This document shows, piece after piece, positions 17,234 through 26,048 of a stretch of 64,000 nt of DNA. Position numbers and translations under genes: made by a program. Every line of letters starts with the position of its first letter. Position 1 is the first letter of the stretch. A model generated the notes under the pieces. The model was not told the DNA's origin. It saw nothing but the letters and a program-made list of their open reading frames with translations, and ran no database searches. Source of the DNA: an uncultured Lentisphaeria bacterium (GTDB lineage Bacteria > Verrucomicrobiota > Lentisphaeria > Victivallales > Victivallaceae); assembly GCA_949298075.1 (NCBI GenBank), contig CASFVA010000007.1, positions 1-64,000 on the forward strand, read 5' to 3'.

Positions 17234-20200
17234 ATGGCGTTTCCCAATGTTTCCAATCAGGTGGATTTCCCGAAGCTGGAAGAAGAGGTGCTGGCATTCT
17301 GGAAGTCGGAAAAAATTTTTGAGGCCTCGTTAGAACAGACCCGGGGCGGCCGGGAATTTGTTTTTTATGACGGTCCGCCGTTTGCCACCGGACTTCCTCA
17401 CTACGGACACCTGCTTGCCGGCACCGTTAAAGACGTGGTGCCGCGTTACCATACCATGCTGGGCGAGTATGTCGAGCGCCGGTTCGGCTGGGACTGCCAT
17501 GGCCTGCCGGTGGAAAACGAGATGGAAAAACAGCTCAATCTGAGCAGCAAGCGGGACATCGAAGCCTACGGCATCGACAAATTCAACGAGGCCTGCCGGT
17601 CGATTGTGCTGCGTTACACTTCGGAGTGGGAGCAGGTGGTCAACCGGATGGGGCGCTGGGTGGATTTCCGCAACGGCTACCGTACCATGGACCGCGATTT
17701 CATGGAGTCGATCTGGTGGGTGTTCAAACAGCTGTGGGACAAGGGACTGGTTTACGAGGGCTACAAAATTCTGCCCTACTGCCCGCGCTGTGCGACGCCG
17801 CTGTCCAACTTTGAAGCCAACCAGGGGTACCGCGACGTGACCGATCCGGCCATTACGATCCGGTTCAAGGCGCTCGATGCCGACCGGACCTGGTTTCTGG
17901 CCTGGACCACCACTCCGTGGACGCTGCCGAGCAATTTGGCGCTCGCAGTCGGTCCGGATATTGATTACGTGGAGGTCCGGGATGGCGATGACAACTTCAT
18001 TCTGGCTGAAAGCCGTCTCGGAGCCTATTATGGCAGCAGCCTGCCCGAGGTGGTCTGGCGGGGCAAGGGCCGGGAGCTGGCCGGACGCCGTTATGAACCG
18101 CTGTTCGATTACTTTGCCGGACTGGCGGAAAAAGGCGCGTTCCGGGTGATTACGGCCGATTACGTCAGCACCGGGGACGGCACCGGAATTGTGCATACCG
18201 CGCCGGGGTTCGGCGAGGACGACGCCGCCGCCTGCAAAGCGGCCGGCATTCCGGAGGTTTGTCCGATTGACGAGGAGTGCCGGTTCACCGCCGAAATCCC
18301 CGACTACTGCGGGCGCGCCGTCAAAAGCGTGGATGGCGACATCATCGCCCGGCTCAAGACCGAGGGCAAGCTGGTTCATCGCGGCCAGATCAAGCACAGT
18401 TATCCGCATTGCTGGCGCGATGACGGTCCGCTGATCTACCGGGCGGTGTCGACCTGGTTTGTCCGGGTGGAGGCGATCAAGGACAGAATGATTGCCAACA
18501 ACCGCAAAATCGCCTGGGTTCCGGCACATCTCCGCGAGGGTCGGTTCGGCAAATGGCTGGAGAACGCCCGCGACTGGGCGGTCAGCCGCAACCGGTACTG
18601 GGGCACGCCGCTGCCGGTCTGGCGCAACGCCGAGGGGGAAACCATCTGCATCGGCAGCGTGGCGGAGCTGGAGCGGCTCTGCGGGCAGAAGGTCACTGAT
18701 CTGCACAAGCATTTCATGGATAAGATTGAGATTCCGTCGCCGACCGGCAAGTCGCCGCTGCGGCGGATCACCGAGGTGTTCGACTGCTGGTTCGAGTCGG
18801 GATCGATGCCTTATGCGCAGATGCATTATCCTTTTGAAAACAAGGAGCGGTTCGAGGCAAATTTTCCGGCTGATTTCATTGCCGAAGGTCTGGATCAGAC
18901 CCGGGGATGGTTTTACACGCTGGTGGTGCTGGCCAGTGCGCTTTTCGATCAGCCGCCGTTCCGCAACGTGGTGGTAAACGGACTGGTGCTGGCCGAGAAT
19001 GGGCAGAAAATGTCCAAGCGTCTGCGCAACTATCCGGATCCGATGCAGGTCATCAACAGCTGCGGCGCCGATGCGCTGCGGCTCTTCATGCTGGGCAGCC
19101 AGGTGGTGCGGGCCGAGGATCTCAAATTTTCCGAAGCCGGGGTCCGGGAGGTGTTGCGCGGCGTGATGATCCCGATGTGGAATGCGCTGAGCTTTTTCGT
19201 GACCTACGCCAATGTCGACGGTTATGAGCCGGCTGCCGGCGAGGTCCGTCCGCCGGAGTCGCCGGCCAACGTGCTGGACCGCTGGATTCTGAGTTCGGCC
19301 GCGCAGATGGTTGAAGAGGTGCGCAGTGAGCTGGATGCCTACAATCTGCAGAAGGCCGCCAACCGGTTCAGCCGGTTCATTGACGACCTCACCAACTGGT
19401 ATATCCGGCGGAGCCGGCGGCGGTTCTGGAAGAGTTCCAGCGATGCCGACAAGCTGCAGGCCTACGCCACGCTCCATTATGTGCTGCTGGTATTTGCCCG
19501 CACCGCGGCTCCGTTCATTCCATTCACCACCGAGGCGATCTACCGTACGCTGCGCACGTCCGGGATGCCGTTGTCGGTTCACCTGGCGCCGTTCCCGACG
19601 CCGGATGACTGCCGCGATGAATATCTGGAGCGCCAGATGGAATTGACCATGACGGCGGTTTCACTCGGTCGCTTCCTGCGTACTTCCAACAATCTCAAGG
19701 TGCGTCAGCCGCTCTCCCGGGCGGTGATCGCGGTGCCCGGGGCCGAGGCCCGGCGCCAGCTGGAGGAGACCGCCGGCATTATCGCCGACGAGCTCAACGT
19801 CAAAGCGGTGGAGTTCTGTGCCGACGAGTCCGAGTTGGTGAGCCGTTCCTGCAAGGCCAACTTCAAGGCGCTGGGGGCGCGCCTGGGCAAGGACATGAAG
19901 GCGGCGGCGGCGCGGATTGCGGAGTTCACCGGTGCCCAGATCAGCGCGGTTCTCAACGGGGAGCCCTGCCGTATTGATCTGCCCGGCGGGGGCACGGCGG
20001 AAATCACCGCTGACGACCTGGTGATCCGGCGCGAGGAAAAACCGGGACTGGCGGCCGCCAGCGAGGGCGGCGTCACGGTTGCGCTGGCTACGGAGCTGAC
20101 TCCGGAGCTGATCGAGGAGGGTTTTGCCCGCGAGCTGGTCAGCCGGATCCAGAACCTGCGCAAAGATGAGCATTTTGAAGTCACCGACCGGATTGTGCTC

Positions 20201-20356
20201 ACCTGCGGAGTGCCCGAACATCTGGCGCCGGTGCTGGAAAAGTTCCGCGACTACATTGCCGGAGAGGTGCTTGCCGCCGACATTGTCGCCGGGCCGGGAC
20301 ACACCGAACTGGACATCAACGGCGAACCGGTGACGGTTACCGTTGTCCGGGCCTGA
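17234..20356 (+). CDS. ileS: Isoleucyl-tRNA synthetase
   Basis: A 1040-residue class I synthetase charging tRNA-Ile. It has PHYGH (about 55-59) in GPPFATGLPHYGH, a large editing domain, KMSKR (592-596), and a C-terminal anticodon-binding part. The long form with FDCWFESGSMPYAQ resembles the eukaryote-like IleRS type found in some bacteria; this form is often insensitive to mupirocin, which is only a family expectation. ATG at 17234 has GGAG eight bases upstream; an in-frame GTG at 17225 is less likely. apbE follows after about 20 bases. Confidence 0.95.
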   Translation: MAFPNVSNQVDFPKLEEEVLAFWKSEKIFEASLEQTRGGREFVFYDGPPFATGLPHYGHLLAGTVKDVVPRYHTMLGEYVERRFGWDCHGLPVENEMEKQLNLSSKRDIEAYGIDKFNEACRSIVLRYTSEWEQVVNRMGRWVDFRNGYRTMDRDFMESIWWVFKQLWDKGLVYEGYKILPYCPRCATPLSNFEANQGYRDVTDPAITIRFKALDADRTWFLAWTTTPWTLPSNLALAVGPDIDYVEVRDGDDNFILAESRLGAYYGSSLPEVVWRGKGRELAGRRYEPLFDYFAGLAEKGAFRVITADYVSTGDGTGIVHTAPGFGEDDAAACKAAGIPEVCPIDEECRFTAEIPDYCGRAVKSVDGDIIARLKTEGKLVHRGQIKHSYPHCWRDDGPLIYRAVSTWFVRVEAIKDRMIANNRKIAWVPAHLREGRFGKWLENARDWAVSRNRYWGTPLPVWRNAEGETICIGSVAELERLCGQKVTDLHKHFMDKIEIPSPTGKSPLRRITEVFDCWFESGSMPYAQMHYPFENKERFEANFPADFIAEGLDQTRGWFYTLVVLASALFDQPPFRNVVVNGLVLAENGQKMSKRLRNYPDPMQVINSCGADALRLFMLGSQVVRAEDLKFSEAGVREVLRGVMIPMWNALSFFVTYANVDGYEPAAGEVRPPESPANVLDRWILSSAAQMVEEVRSELDAYNLQKAANRFSRFIDDLTNWYIRRSRRRFWKSSSDADKLQAYATLHYVLLVFARTAAPFIPFTTEAIYRTLRTSGMPLSVHLAPFPTPDDCRDEYLERQMELTMTAVSLGRFLRTSNNLKVRQPLSRAVIAVPGAEARRQLEETAGIIADELNVKAVEFCADESELVSRSCKANFKALGARLGKDMKAAAARIAEFTGAQISAVLNGEPCRIDLPGGGTAEITADDLVIRREEKPGLAAASEGGVTVALATELTPELIEEGFARELVSRIQNLRKDEHFEVTDRIVLTCGVPEHLAPVLEKFRDYIAGEVLAADIVAGPGHTELDINGEPVTVTVVRA

Positions 20357-20375
20357 ACCGGAGTCGGGGCGGCGC

Positions 20376-21374
20376 ATGATGATGAGAACCGGCATCGGGT
20401 TGGCGCTGGCTGCCTTTGCCGCAGTGACGGCGGTGGCTCTGACTTTCAGCTTCCGGCGCGCCGAAGCACTGCGGATAGACTTCCTGACCATGGGAACGCG
20501 GGCGGCGTTCATATTTTACGCGACGCCGGAGCTGGCGGAGAGAGCCGGGCGGGCCGGGATCGACGATTTCGAGCGGATTACTGAAGCCTGCAATCTGCAT
20601 GATCCGGACAGCGAGCTGTCGCGGTTGAATGCCGCGGCTTTTGAGCAGCCGTTCCGGTGTTCGGATTTGCTGTGGTCGATCCTGAGTGAGGCGCGCCAGG
20701 CTTATGCATTCAGCGGAGGAGCGTTTGACGTCAGCGTCAAGCCTCTTATGGACCTTTGGGGATTCTACCGCAGACGCGGCGCGGAGCCGCCGTCGGAAAC
20801 CGAGGTGGCTGCGGCCCGGGAGCTGGTCGGACTTGACAAGGTAATATTCGATGATCGCGCCCGCACGGTCAGATTCACCCGCAGGGGAATGGCGCTCGAC
20901 CTCGGCGGGGTGGCCAAAGGCTGCGCGGTGGATCGGGCGGCCGCGGCGGCGGTCGCCGCCGGGATCCGGGCGGGGGTGATCGACCTGGGCGGCAATCTGC
21001 GGCTGCTGCCGGAACCGCCGCCCGGGCGCGGATCCTACCGGATCGGCGTGACCGATCCCGGGGCGCCGGACCGGGTGCGGGAGCGGGTGCTGGAACTGCC
21101 CGGCGACACGTCGCTTTCGACTTCGGGTGATTACGAGCGTTTTGTAATTTTGGCCGGCCGCCGCTACGGGCATATCATCGATCCGGCCACCGGTGTGCCG
21201 CCGGCGCCCGGCCGGGCGGTGACAGTCATGGCGCCGTCAGCGTTTCTGGCCGACTGGCTTTCGACCGCGGTTTATCTGCGGGGAGGCGAACTGGCCCGGC
21301 TGGCCGAGGCGCATTTTCCGGGAGTCAGAATCATGATTTACCATCAGGATGACGACGATGAAGCCCGGCGCTGA
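20376..21374 (+). CDS. apbE: FAD:protein FMN transferase (ApbE)
   Basis: A 332-residue ApbE-family enzyme that attaches FMN covalently to flavoproteins such as Nqr or Rnf subunits, outside the inner membrane. An N-terminal hydrophobic anchor (about residues 5-25) fits that location. Family motifs are MGTRAAFIFYA, SGGAFDVSVKPL, ALDLGGVAKG, STSGDYERF and HIIDPATGVPP. Three ATGs in a row (20376, 20379, 20382) could start it. It overlaps the next gene. Confidence 0.93.
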   Translation: MMMRTGIGLALAAFAAVTAVALTFSFRRAEALRIDFLTMGTRAAFIFYATPELAERAGRAGIDDFERITEACNLHDPDSELSRLNAAAFEQPFRCSDLLWSILSEARQAYAFSGGAFDVSVKPLMDLWGFYRRRGAEPPSETEVAAARELVGLDKVIFDDRARTVRFTRRGMALDLGGVAKGCAVDRAAAAAVAAGIRAGVIDLGGNLRLLPEPPPGRGSYRIGVTDPGAPDRVRERVLELPGDTSLSTSGDYERFVILAGRRYGHIIDPATGVPPAPGRAVTVMAPSAFLADWLSTAVYLRGGELARLAEAHFPGVRIMIYHQDDDDEARR

Positions 21375-22329
21375 CGCCGGTCTGGAGCAGCGGATCATCC
21401 GTACCGCGGTGGACTGGAGCGCGGCGGGACGTCGGCTGGACTATCAGCTGGCGGCGCGGTTCACCTACCGGAGTCTGGAGGAGTGGCGCGAGCGGATTGT
21501 TTCAGGTGAAATCACGCTCAACGGCGCCGTGGTGGAACCGGAGCGGATTCTGGCGCTGCACGACATCATTGAATATCGTCCCGGCGACCTGCCTGAGCCG
21601 GAGGCCGATCTGAATTACCGGGTGCTTTATGAGGATGACGCTCTGCTGGTGGTGGAAAAACCCGGCAACCTCTGCATGCACCCCTCAGGGCCGTTTTTCC
21701 GCCACACGCTCTGGCATCTGCTGAGCAGCCGCTACGGCAAAGTGCATTTCATCAACCGGCTTGACCGTGAGACCTCCGGTTTGCTGACCGCCGCACGCAC
21801 TCCGGAAGCCGCTGCCAGACTGTTCAGGACCGAGCGCACGGCGGTCAAGCGTTATCTGGCCATAGTTCACGGCCGTTTCAGCGAGTTGGTGCGGGCCGAA
21901 GGATTTCTGATTGCCGATTCCGGGTCGGCGGTGCGCAAAAAACGCCGGTTTGTCGCCGGCGGACGTCCCCCGGCGGGTGCGGCGGCGGTGGAGTCGGCCG
22001 TGACGTTGCTGGAGCCGGTGAAGTGCGGCGGCGGATTCTCGCTGGTGGCGGCGACGCTCGGCACCGGCCGGATGCACCAGATCCGGGCGACGCTGTATTC
22101 ACTCGGGTTTCCGGTGGTTGGTGACAAGCTCTATGGCGTGGATGAGACTTTTTTTCTGAAGATCCGCTCCAACGCGCTGACTGAAGCCGACCGCGCCCGG
22201 CTGATTCTGCCGCGTCAGGCTCTGCATGCCGATGAGCTGGAGTTTACTCATCCCGAATCGGGGGAACGGTTGAGCTTCAGGGCTGAACTGCCGTCGGACC
22301 TGGCCGCCTTTGCGGAGTTGATCCGATGA
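21358..22329 (+). CDS. RluA-family 23S rRNA/tRNA pseudouridine synthase
   Basis: A 323-residue protein with an N-terminal S4-like RNA-binding domain and the RluA catalytic domain. Asp136 in INRLDRETSGLL is the catalytic aspartate. GRMHQIRATLYSLGFPVVGDKLYG is the family C-terminal motif. ATG at 21358 has AGGA upstream, inside the end of apbE; an in-frame ATG nine bases earlier is possible. Target RNA is unknown. Confidence 0.93.
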   Translation: MKPGADAGLEQRIIRTAVDWSAAGRRLDYQLAARFTYRSLEEWRERIVSGEITLNGAVVEPERILALHDIIEYRPGDLPEPEADLNYRVLYEDDALLVVEKPGNLCMHPSGPFFRHTLWHLLSSRYGKVHFINRLDRETSGLLTAARTPEAAARLFRTERTAVKRYLAIVHGRFSELVRAEGFLIADSGSAVRKKRRFVAGGRPPAGAAAVESAVTLLEPVKCGGGFSLVAATLGTGRMHQIRATLYSLGFPVVGDKLYGVDETFFLKIRSNALTEADRARLILPRQALHADELEFTHPESGERLSFRAELPSDLAAFAELIR

Positions 22330-23729
22330 TCCGGCTGGAGTTCGACCGCGGCACACTGGAGCTTTCCGGCCTGACGGCGGCGGAGCTGCCGTCGGCGGCC
22401 GCACCCTGGTTCCGGCCCGATCCGCGGACCGGGACGCTGCGGGCCCGGGGCTGCGATTATGCCGCGGCGGTGGCCGGTCTGCAGCTGGGCCGGGTGGAGT
22501 TCGAGGATGCCGTCCGGGCGTTTGCTCCGTTGCCGGAACTCCGGCTGCGGACTCCGGTTGAACCGCGTCCGCACCAGCAGACCGCGCTGACCGCCTGGAA
22601 AGCCGCCGGCTGCCGCGGGGTGGCGGCGCTGCCCACCGGCGCCGGCAAGACCATTCTCGCGATACTGGCGATCGCGTATCTGCAGCGGCCGGCGCTGATA
22701 CTGGTTCCGACCATCGATCTGCTGACCCAATGGTGTTCGGTGCTGGAAAAGTATTTCGGAGTCCGGATCGGTATGCTGGGCGGCGGCAGCCGTGAAGTGA
22801 CCGGACTGACGGTCAGCACCTACGATTCGGCCCGACTCAATCTGGAGTTCATCGGCAACCGGTTCGGACTGCTGATCGCTGATGAATGCCACCATCTGCC
22901 CGGTCCCGAGAACCGGACCGCCGCCGCGATGTGCATCGCCCCCTGGCGACTGGGATTGTCGGCCACTCCGGAACTGCCGCCCGACCGGGCGGAAGTGCTG
23001 GCCGACCTGATCGGGGACACGGTTTGCGACATTCCGATTGACGAACTTGAGGGGAAGGTGCTGTCCCCCTACATCACCCGCCGGATCTACGTGCGGCTGG
23101 ATCCGGAAGAAGCGGCGGAATATGCCCGGCACCGGACAATATACACCGGGTTTCTGCGCCGTCACGGCATCACGTTCCGTTCTGCGGCGGACTGGGGACG
23201 CTTTGTGGGACTGACGGCGCGTCAGCCCGGCGGACACGAAGTGTTTCAGTCGTTCCTGGCCCAGCGGCGGATTGCCCGCGGCGGCGAGGCCAAATTCCGG
23301 AAGCTGTGGGAACTGATCACCGCCCACCGCGACGACCGGATCATTGTCTTTACTGCCGACAACGCCACGGCCTATGCCATCGGCCGGCGGTTCGGACTGC
23401 CGGTGCTGACCCATCTTACCCGGGTCGCCGAACGCAAGGCGTTTCTGGATCGCTTCCGCGAAGGGATCTACCGGATTCTGGTGACCGGGCAGGTGCTCAA
23501 CGAAGGTGTGGATGTGCCGGCGGCGGCGGTGGGAATTGTGCTTTCAGGCAGCGGCAGTGTCCGGGAACACGTTCAGCGGCTCGGCCGGATTCTGCGGCCG
23601 GCGGGAGGGAAGACGTGCGCTCTGCTGTATGAGATTGTCAGCGCCGGCACCGGCGAGCAGGGGGTGAGCGACCGCCGCCGCGATCACCGGGCCTATCGGC
23701 GCCATCCTGGGGGAGGGAGCCGATGCTGA
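22326..23729 (+). CDS. XPB-type superfamily 2 DNA helicase
   Basis: A 467-residue helicase close in size to archaeal XPB. It has a short N-terminal domain, PRPHQQTAL (80-88), Walker A PTGAGKT (103-109), DECHH (186-190), SATPE (212-216) and the motif VI QRLGRILRP in the second RecA domain. XPB opens damaged DNA in nucleotide excision repair. Its ATG overlaps the rluA stop (ATGA), and the following gene is a Bax1-like nuclease starting inside its end. That pairing, known from archaea, is the main reason for choosing XPB over a general helicase. Confidence 0.88.
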   Translation: MIRLEFDRGTLELSGLTAAELPSAAAPWFRPDPRTGTLRARGCDYAAAVAGLQLGRVEFEDAVRAFAPLPELRLRTPVEPRPHQQTALTAWKAAGCRGVAALPTGAGKTILAILAIAYLQRPALILVPTIDLLTQWCSVLEKYFGVRIGMLGGGSREVTGLTVSTYDSARLNLEFIGNRFGLLIADECHHLPGPENRTAAAMCIAPWRLGLSATPELPPDRAEVLADLIGDTVCDIPIDELEGKVLSPYITRRIYVRLDPEEAAEYARHRTIYTGFLRRHGITFRSAADWGRFVGLTARQPGGHEVFQSFLAQRRIARGGEAKFRKLWELITAHRDDRIIVFTADNATAYAIGRRFGLPVLTHLTRVAERKAFLDRFREGIYRILVTGQVLNEGVDVPAAAVGIVLSGSGSVREHVQRLGRILRPAGGKTCALLYEIVSAGTGEQGVSDRRRDHRAYRRHPGGGSRC

Positions 23730-24952
23730 ATTTTGATCTGATCAGCTGGCACCGCGCAGGAGTCCGGGTGGTGCCGGACTTTGTCGAACCCGGATCGTCC
23801 CGCCATCTGGAGTGCGCGGCCGCGCTGCTTGCGGTTTACCGGAGCGCACTTGACAGCGGTTCCTCCCGGAGTGCGCTTGATGAATTGACCCTCCCCCTGA
23901 TCAGAGGGGCGTTTGATCCCAGGTTTGCGGCAGCGCTGAACAGGCTGCTGGCCGGCCGGGCGAAGTTTCAGGCGGCGGAACCGGGAGTGGACTACGCCGC
24001 GGTCCGTGACGAAATCTTCCGGCGCTCCTTCGCGTCGCTGGCGGGAGGCGAGACAGATTGCAGCCGGCACCGCGCCCGGGTGTTCGCTGCGGCGGGCGGC
24101 CGTGACCTCTACGGCGATCTGCCTGAGAGCGAGCGGCTGACCGGAATTGCGGAATTTTCGGCGGCCGAACTGCTCAACCGTTACAATCTGGCGTTGGTGC
24201 AGGGGCTGCTCCTGCGCAGTCAGACGCTGAAAGTTACGGTTCCGGAGTCCGAACCGGCGGAGCTGCGTCGTCTGTTCAAATATCTCAAGTTCTTCCGTCT
24301 GCTGGCCGAGCCGCGGCGGTGCCGCGACGGCGGAGTCGAACTGGAAATCAGCGGCCCCCTGGCGCTTTTCGGGCCGACTTCGAAATATGCGCTGTCACTG
24401 GCGGCGTTTTTTCCGGCGGTGGTGCGGATGAAGCGCTGGCGTCTGGAAGCCTTGGTCAGACTCAGGCGCGGACAGGCCCGGCTCAAACTGGATGAATCGT
24501 CGCGTCTGGTCTCCCATTACCGCAGTTTTTCCGGATATGTGCCGGAAGAGATCCGGATGTTTCACCGCCATTTCGCCGCGACGGTGACGGCCTGGCGGAT
24601 TGTCGGCGACACGCCGTTCATTGACAGCGGCGGCGCGGAGTTGATTTTCCCGGATCTGTCTTTCGCTTCGACCGCTTCCGGAGTTCTCCGCCACCTCGAA
24701 TTGTTTCACCGCTGGCACCGCGTTCAGCTTGAACGCCGGATGGAACTGCTGAATCGCCGTCCCGGACTTAATCTTCTGCTCGGGATCGACCGCTCGCTGG
24801 CGGACGATGCCGGATGGCAAGAGCTGCTCCGCCGCTTTCCCGGAGCGGCGGAACACTGTTTCCGGTTCCGGGATTTTCCCGGCGTGACCACCACACTGCG
24901 CCTGCTGGAACGTTCACTTGATTTTGTCGCGGACCCGCCGGCCGGAAAGTAA
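23723..24952 (+). CDS. Bax1-like nuclease (DUF790)
   Basis: A 409-residue DUF790 protein. In archaea the DUF790 protein Bax1 binds XPB and cuts damaged DNA. The N-terminus covers the long helical DUF790 region with a proposed ligand loop (KYALSLAAFFP, about 221-231). The C-terminal part shows IFPDLSF (Pro310-Asp311) followed by Glu326 in LELFHRW, resembling a PD-(D/E)xK nuclease core; the expected lysine nearby is not clear (arginines at 338-339). It overlaps the helicase gene by seven bases and has GGGAGGGAG upstream, so expression is coupled. Confidence 0.82.
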   Translation: MLNFDLISWHRAGVRVVPDFVEPGSSRHLECAAALLAVYRSALDSGSSRSALDELTLPLIRGAFDPRFAAALNRLLAGRAKFQAAEPGVDYAAVRDEIFRRSFASLAGGETDCSRHRARVFAAAGGRDLYGDLPESERLTGIAEFSAAELLNRYNLALVQGLLLRSQTLKVTVPESEPAELRRLFKYLKFFRLLAEPRRCRDGGVELEISGPLALFGPTSKYALSLAAFFPAVVRMKRWRLEALVRLRRGQARLKLDESSRLVSHYRSFSGYVPEEIRMFHRHFAATVTAWRIVGDTPFIDSGGAELIFPDLSFASTASGVLRHLELFHRWHRVQLERRMELLNRRPGLNLLLGIDRSLADDAGWQELLRRFPGAAEHCFRFRDFPGVTTTLRLLERSLDFVADPPAGK

Positions 24953-25004
24953 AATCGCCGCGGCGGCGGTTCAGAAGTTCCGGCCGGCGTCCTGTGCTCC
25001 GGGC

Positions 25005-25412
25005 TCAGTGACGGCCGCCGCAGGAATGTCCTTCGCCGTGTCCGTGTCCGCCGCAGGAATGTCCTTCGCCGTGGTCATGATGATGGCAGCTGAAATCCGG
25101 ATTGGCCGCCAGTGTGCCGTTCAGGTAGGCGGTGACCGCCGCAGTGACATCGCCGGAGACACCTCCCACCAGCCGGATTCCGGCCTCGGCCAGCGCCATC
25201 TGAGCGCCGCCGCCGATGCCGCCGCAGATCAGCAGATTGACCCCGAGATCGGCGAGGAAACCGGCCAGTGCACCGTGTCCGGCGCCGTTGACCGGGGCGA
25301 ACTGCGTGTTGACGATCCGGCCGTTTTCAACGTCGAACACGGCAAATTCCGGAGTGTGTCCGAAATGCTGAAATACTTGACGGTCGGCATCGCAGGTTAC
25401 AGCGATTTTCAT
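25005..25412 (-). CDS. Possible internally started NifX-like iron-molybdenum cofactor-type protein
   Basis: Alternative 135-residue product from ATG at 25412, using the AAAGGAGAT site inside the fused frame. Proteins of this family bind iron-sulfur or metal clusters. The tail GEGHSCGGHGHGEGHSCGG is a repeated metal-binding-like segment. In most genomes this is the whole gene, so internal initiation is likely at least in part. Confidence 0.6.
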   Translation of the reverse strand: MKIAVTCDADRQVFQHFGHTPEFAVFDVENGRIVNTQFAPVNGAGHGALAGFLADLGVNLLICGGIGGGAQMALAEAGIRLVGGVSGDVTAAVTAYLNGTLAANPDFSCHHHDHGEGHSCGGHGHGEGHSCGGRH

Positions 25413-25781
25413 GATGATATCTCCTTTCAAGTTGTGTAATATCCCCATCCTGTCCGGACAGAACCGGCAGATCCCGGCTGCGCCTCCGCACCCGGGGGCC
25501 GACGCTGCTTCCGGGACCGGACCCGTCAGCGCCAGCGGACTGCCGCTGAGCAGTGCGAACACGGTTTTGCGCCGAGCGGCGTACAGCAGGCGCTGCAGCG
25601 TTCCTCTTGATATGCCCATCAGACGGGCGGCCTGACTCTGCTCGAGTTTCTCCAGGTCGACCAGGCGCAGCGCCTCCACCTCGTCGGCGGCCAGCTCAAC
25701 CGGCGGCGCGCCGGTGCCGGGATCAAAAAACCGGCCGGTCATTCGGCGGCAAATCCGGCGGACTTTTAACGGACGCGACAT
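25005..25781 (-). CDS. DUF134 HTH protein fused in frame to a NifX-like protein
   Basis: One 258-residue frame holds two proteins that are normally separate. Residues 1-85 are a DUF134 regulator (MSRPLKVRRI, DEVEALRLVDLE, then an HTH). CGG and CRFC follow. Residues 124-258 are a dinitrogenase-cofactor-type (NifX/NifB C-terminal) domain starting MKIAVTCD, with a His/Cys-rich tail (CHHHDHGEGHSCGG repeated). Residues 118-123 (NLKGDII region) are encoded by AAAGGAGATATCATC, a perfect ribosome site for an internal ATG at 25412. The cell could therefore make both the fusion and the free NifX-like protein. The ATG at 25781 is preceded by GGAAG. Confidence 0.85.
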   Translation of the reverse strand: MSRPLKVRRICRRMTGRFFDPGTGAPPVELAADEVEALRLVDLEKLEQSQAARLMGISRGTLQRLLYAARRKTVFALLSGSPLALTGPVPEAASAPGCGGAAGICRFCPDRMGILHNLKGDIIMKIAVTCDADRQVFQHFGHTPEFAVFDVENGRIVNTQFAPVNGAGHGALAGFLADLGVNLLICGGIGGGAQMALAEAGIRLVGGVSGDVTAAVTAYLNGTLAANPDFSCHHHDHGEGHSCGGHGHGEGHSCGGRH

Positions 25782-25863
25782 GATGGAACTTCCGACATTG
25801 TTTTTCCGTCTCCACCGCCGCCCCCGCTGTCGCCGGGAAAGGGGGTGGTTCCGGACATTGTTT

Positions 25864-25877
25864 TGTGCGTATGCACA
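25864..25877. promoter_or_regulatory. Inverted repeat at the DUF134-NifX transcription start
   Basis: TGTGC-N4-GCACA, two perfect 5-bp arms, sits directly downstream of the -10 where transcription should start. It could be an operator for the DUF134 regulator itself. Confidence 0.5.
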
Positions 25878-25878
25878 T

Positions 25879-25906
25879 AATATAGCGCGCCAATATCGTC
25901 TGTCAA
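25879..25906 (-). promoter_or_regulatory. Promoter of the DUF134-NifX gene
   Basis: Minus-strand TTGACA (25901-25906) and TATATT (25879-25884) with a 16-base spacer; the leader is about 90 bases. Confidence 0.75.
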
Positions 25907-26048
25907 CTCCGGATCGAAAAAAAAGCAATTTTGACCGGATTGCGGATGCAAATTCAGTGAAAGAAGGTTATATTGCTATGGAGCCGGCCGCCATCCGCCC
26001 GTCCGGAACCAACCTTTTTCAGTCCGGCGGACGAGGGGAGACCACATA

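Noticed and set aside
17330-19582. 750-residue open frame antisense to ileS
   Set aside because: GC-rich coding sequence often leaves the opposite strand open. It has no ribosome site or family-like content, and ileS is certain.
24934-24995. Long GC-rich inverted repeat between Bax1-like and NifX-like genes as a terminator
   Set aside because: Complementary arms around CGCCGGCCGGA exist, but there is no T-tract and a large loop, so evidence is too weak.
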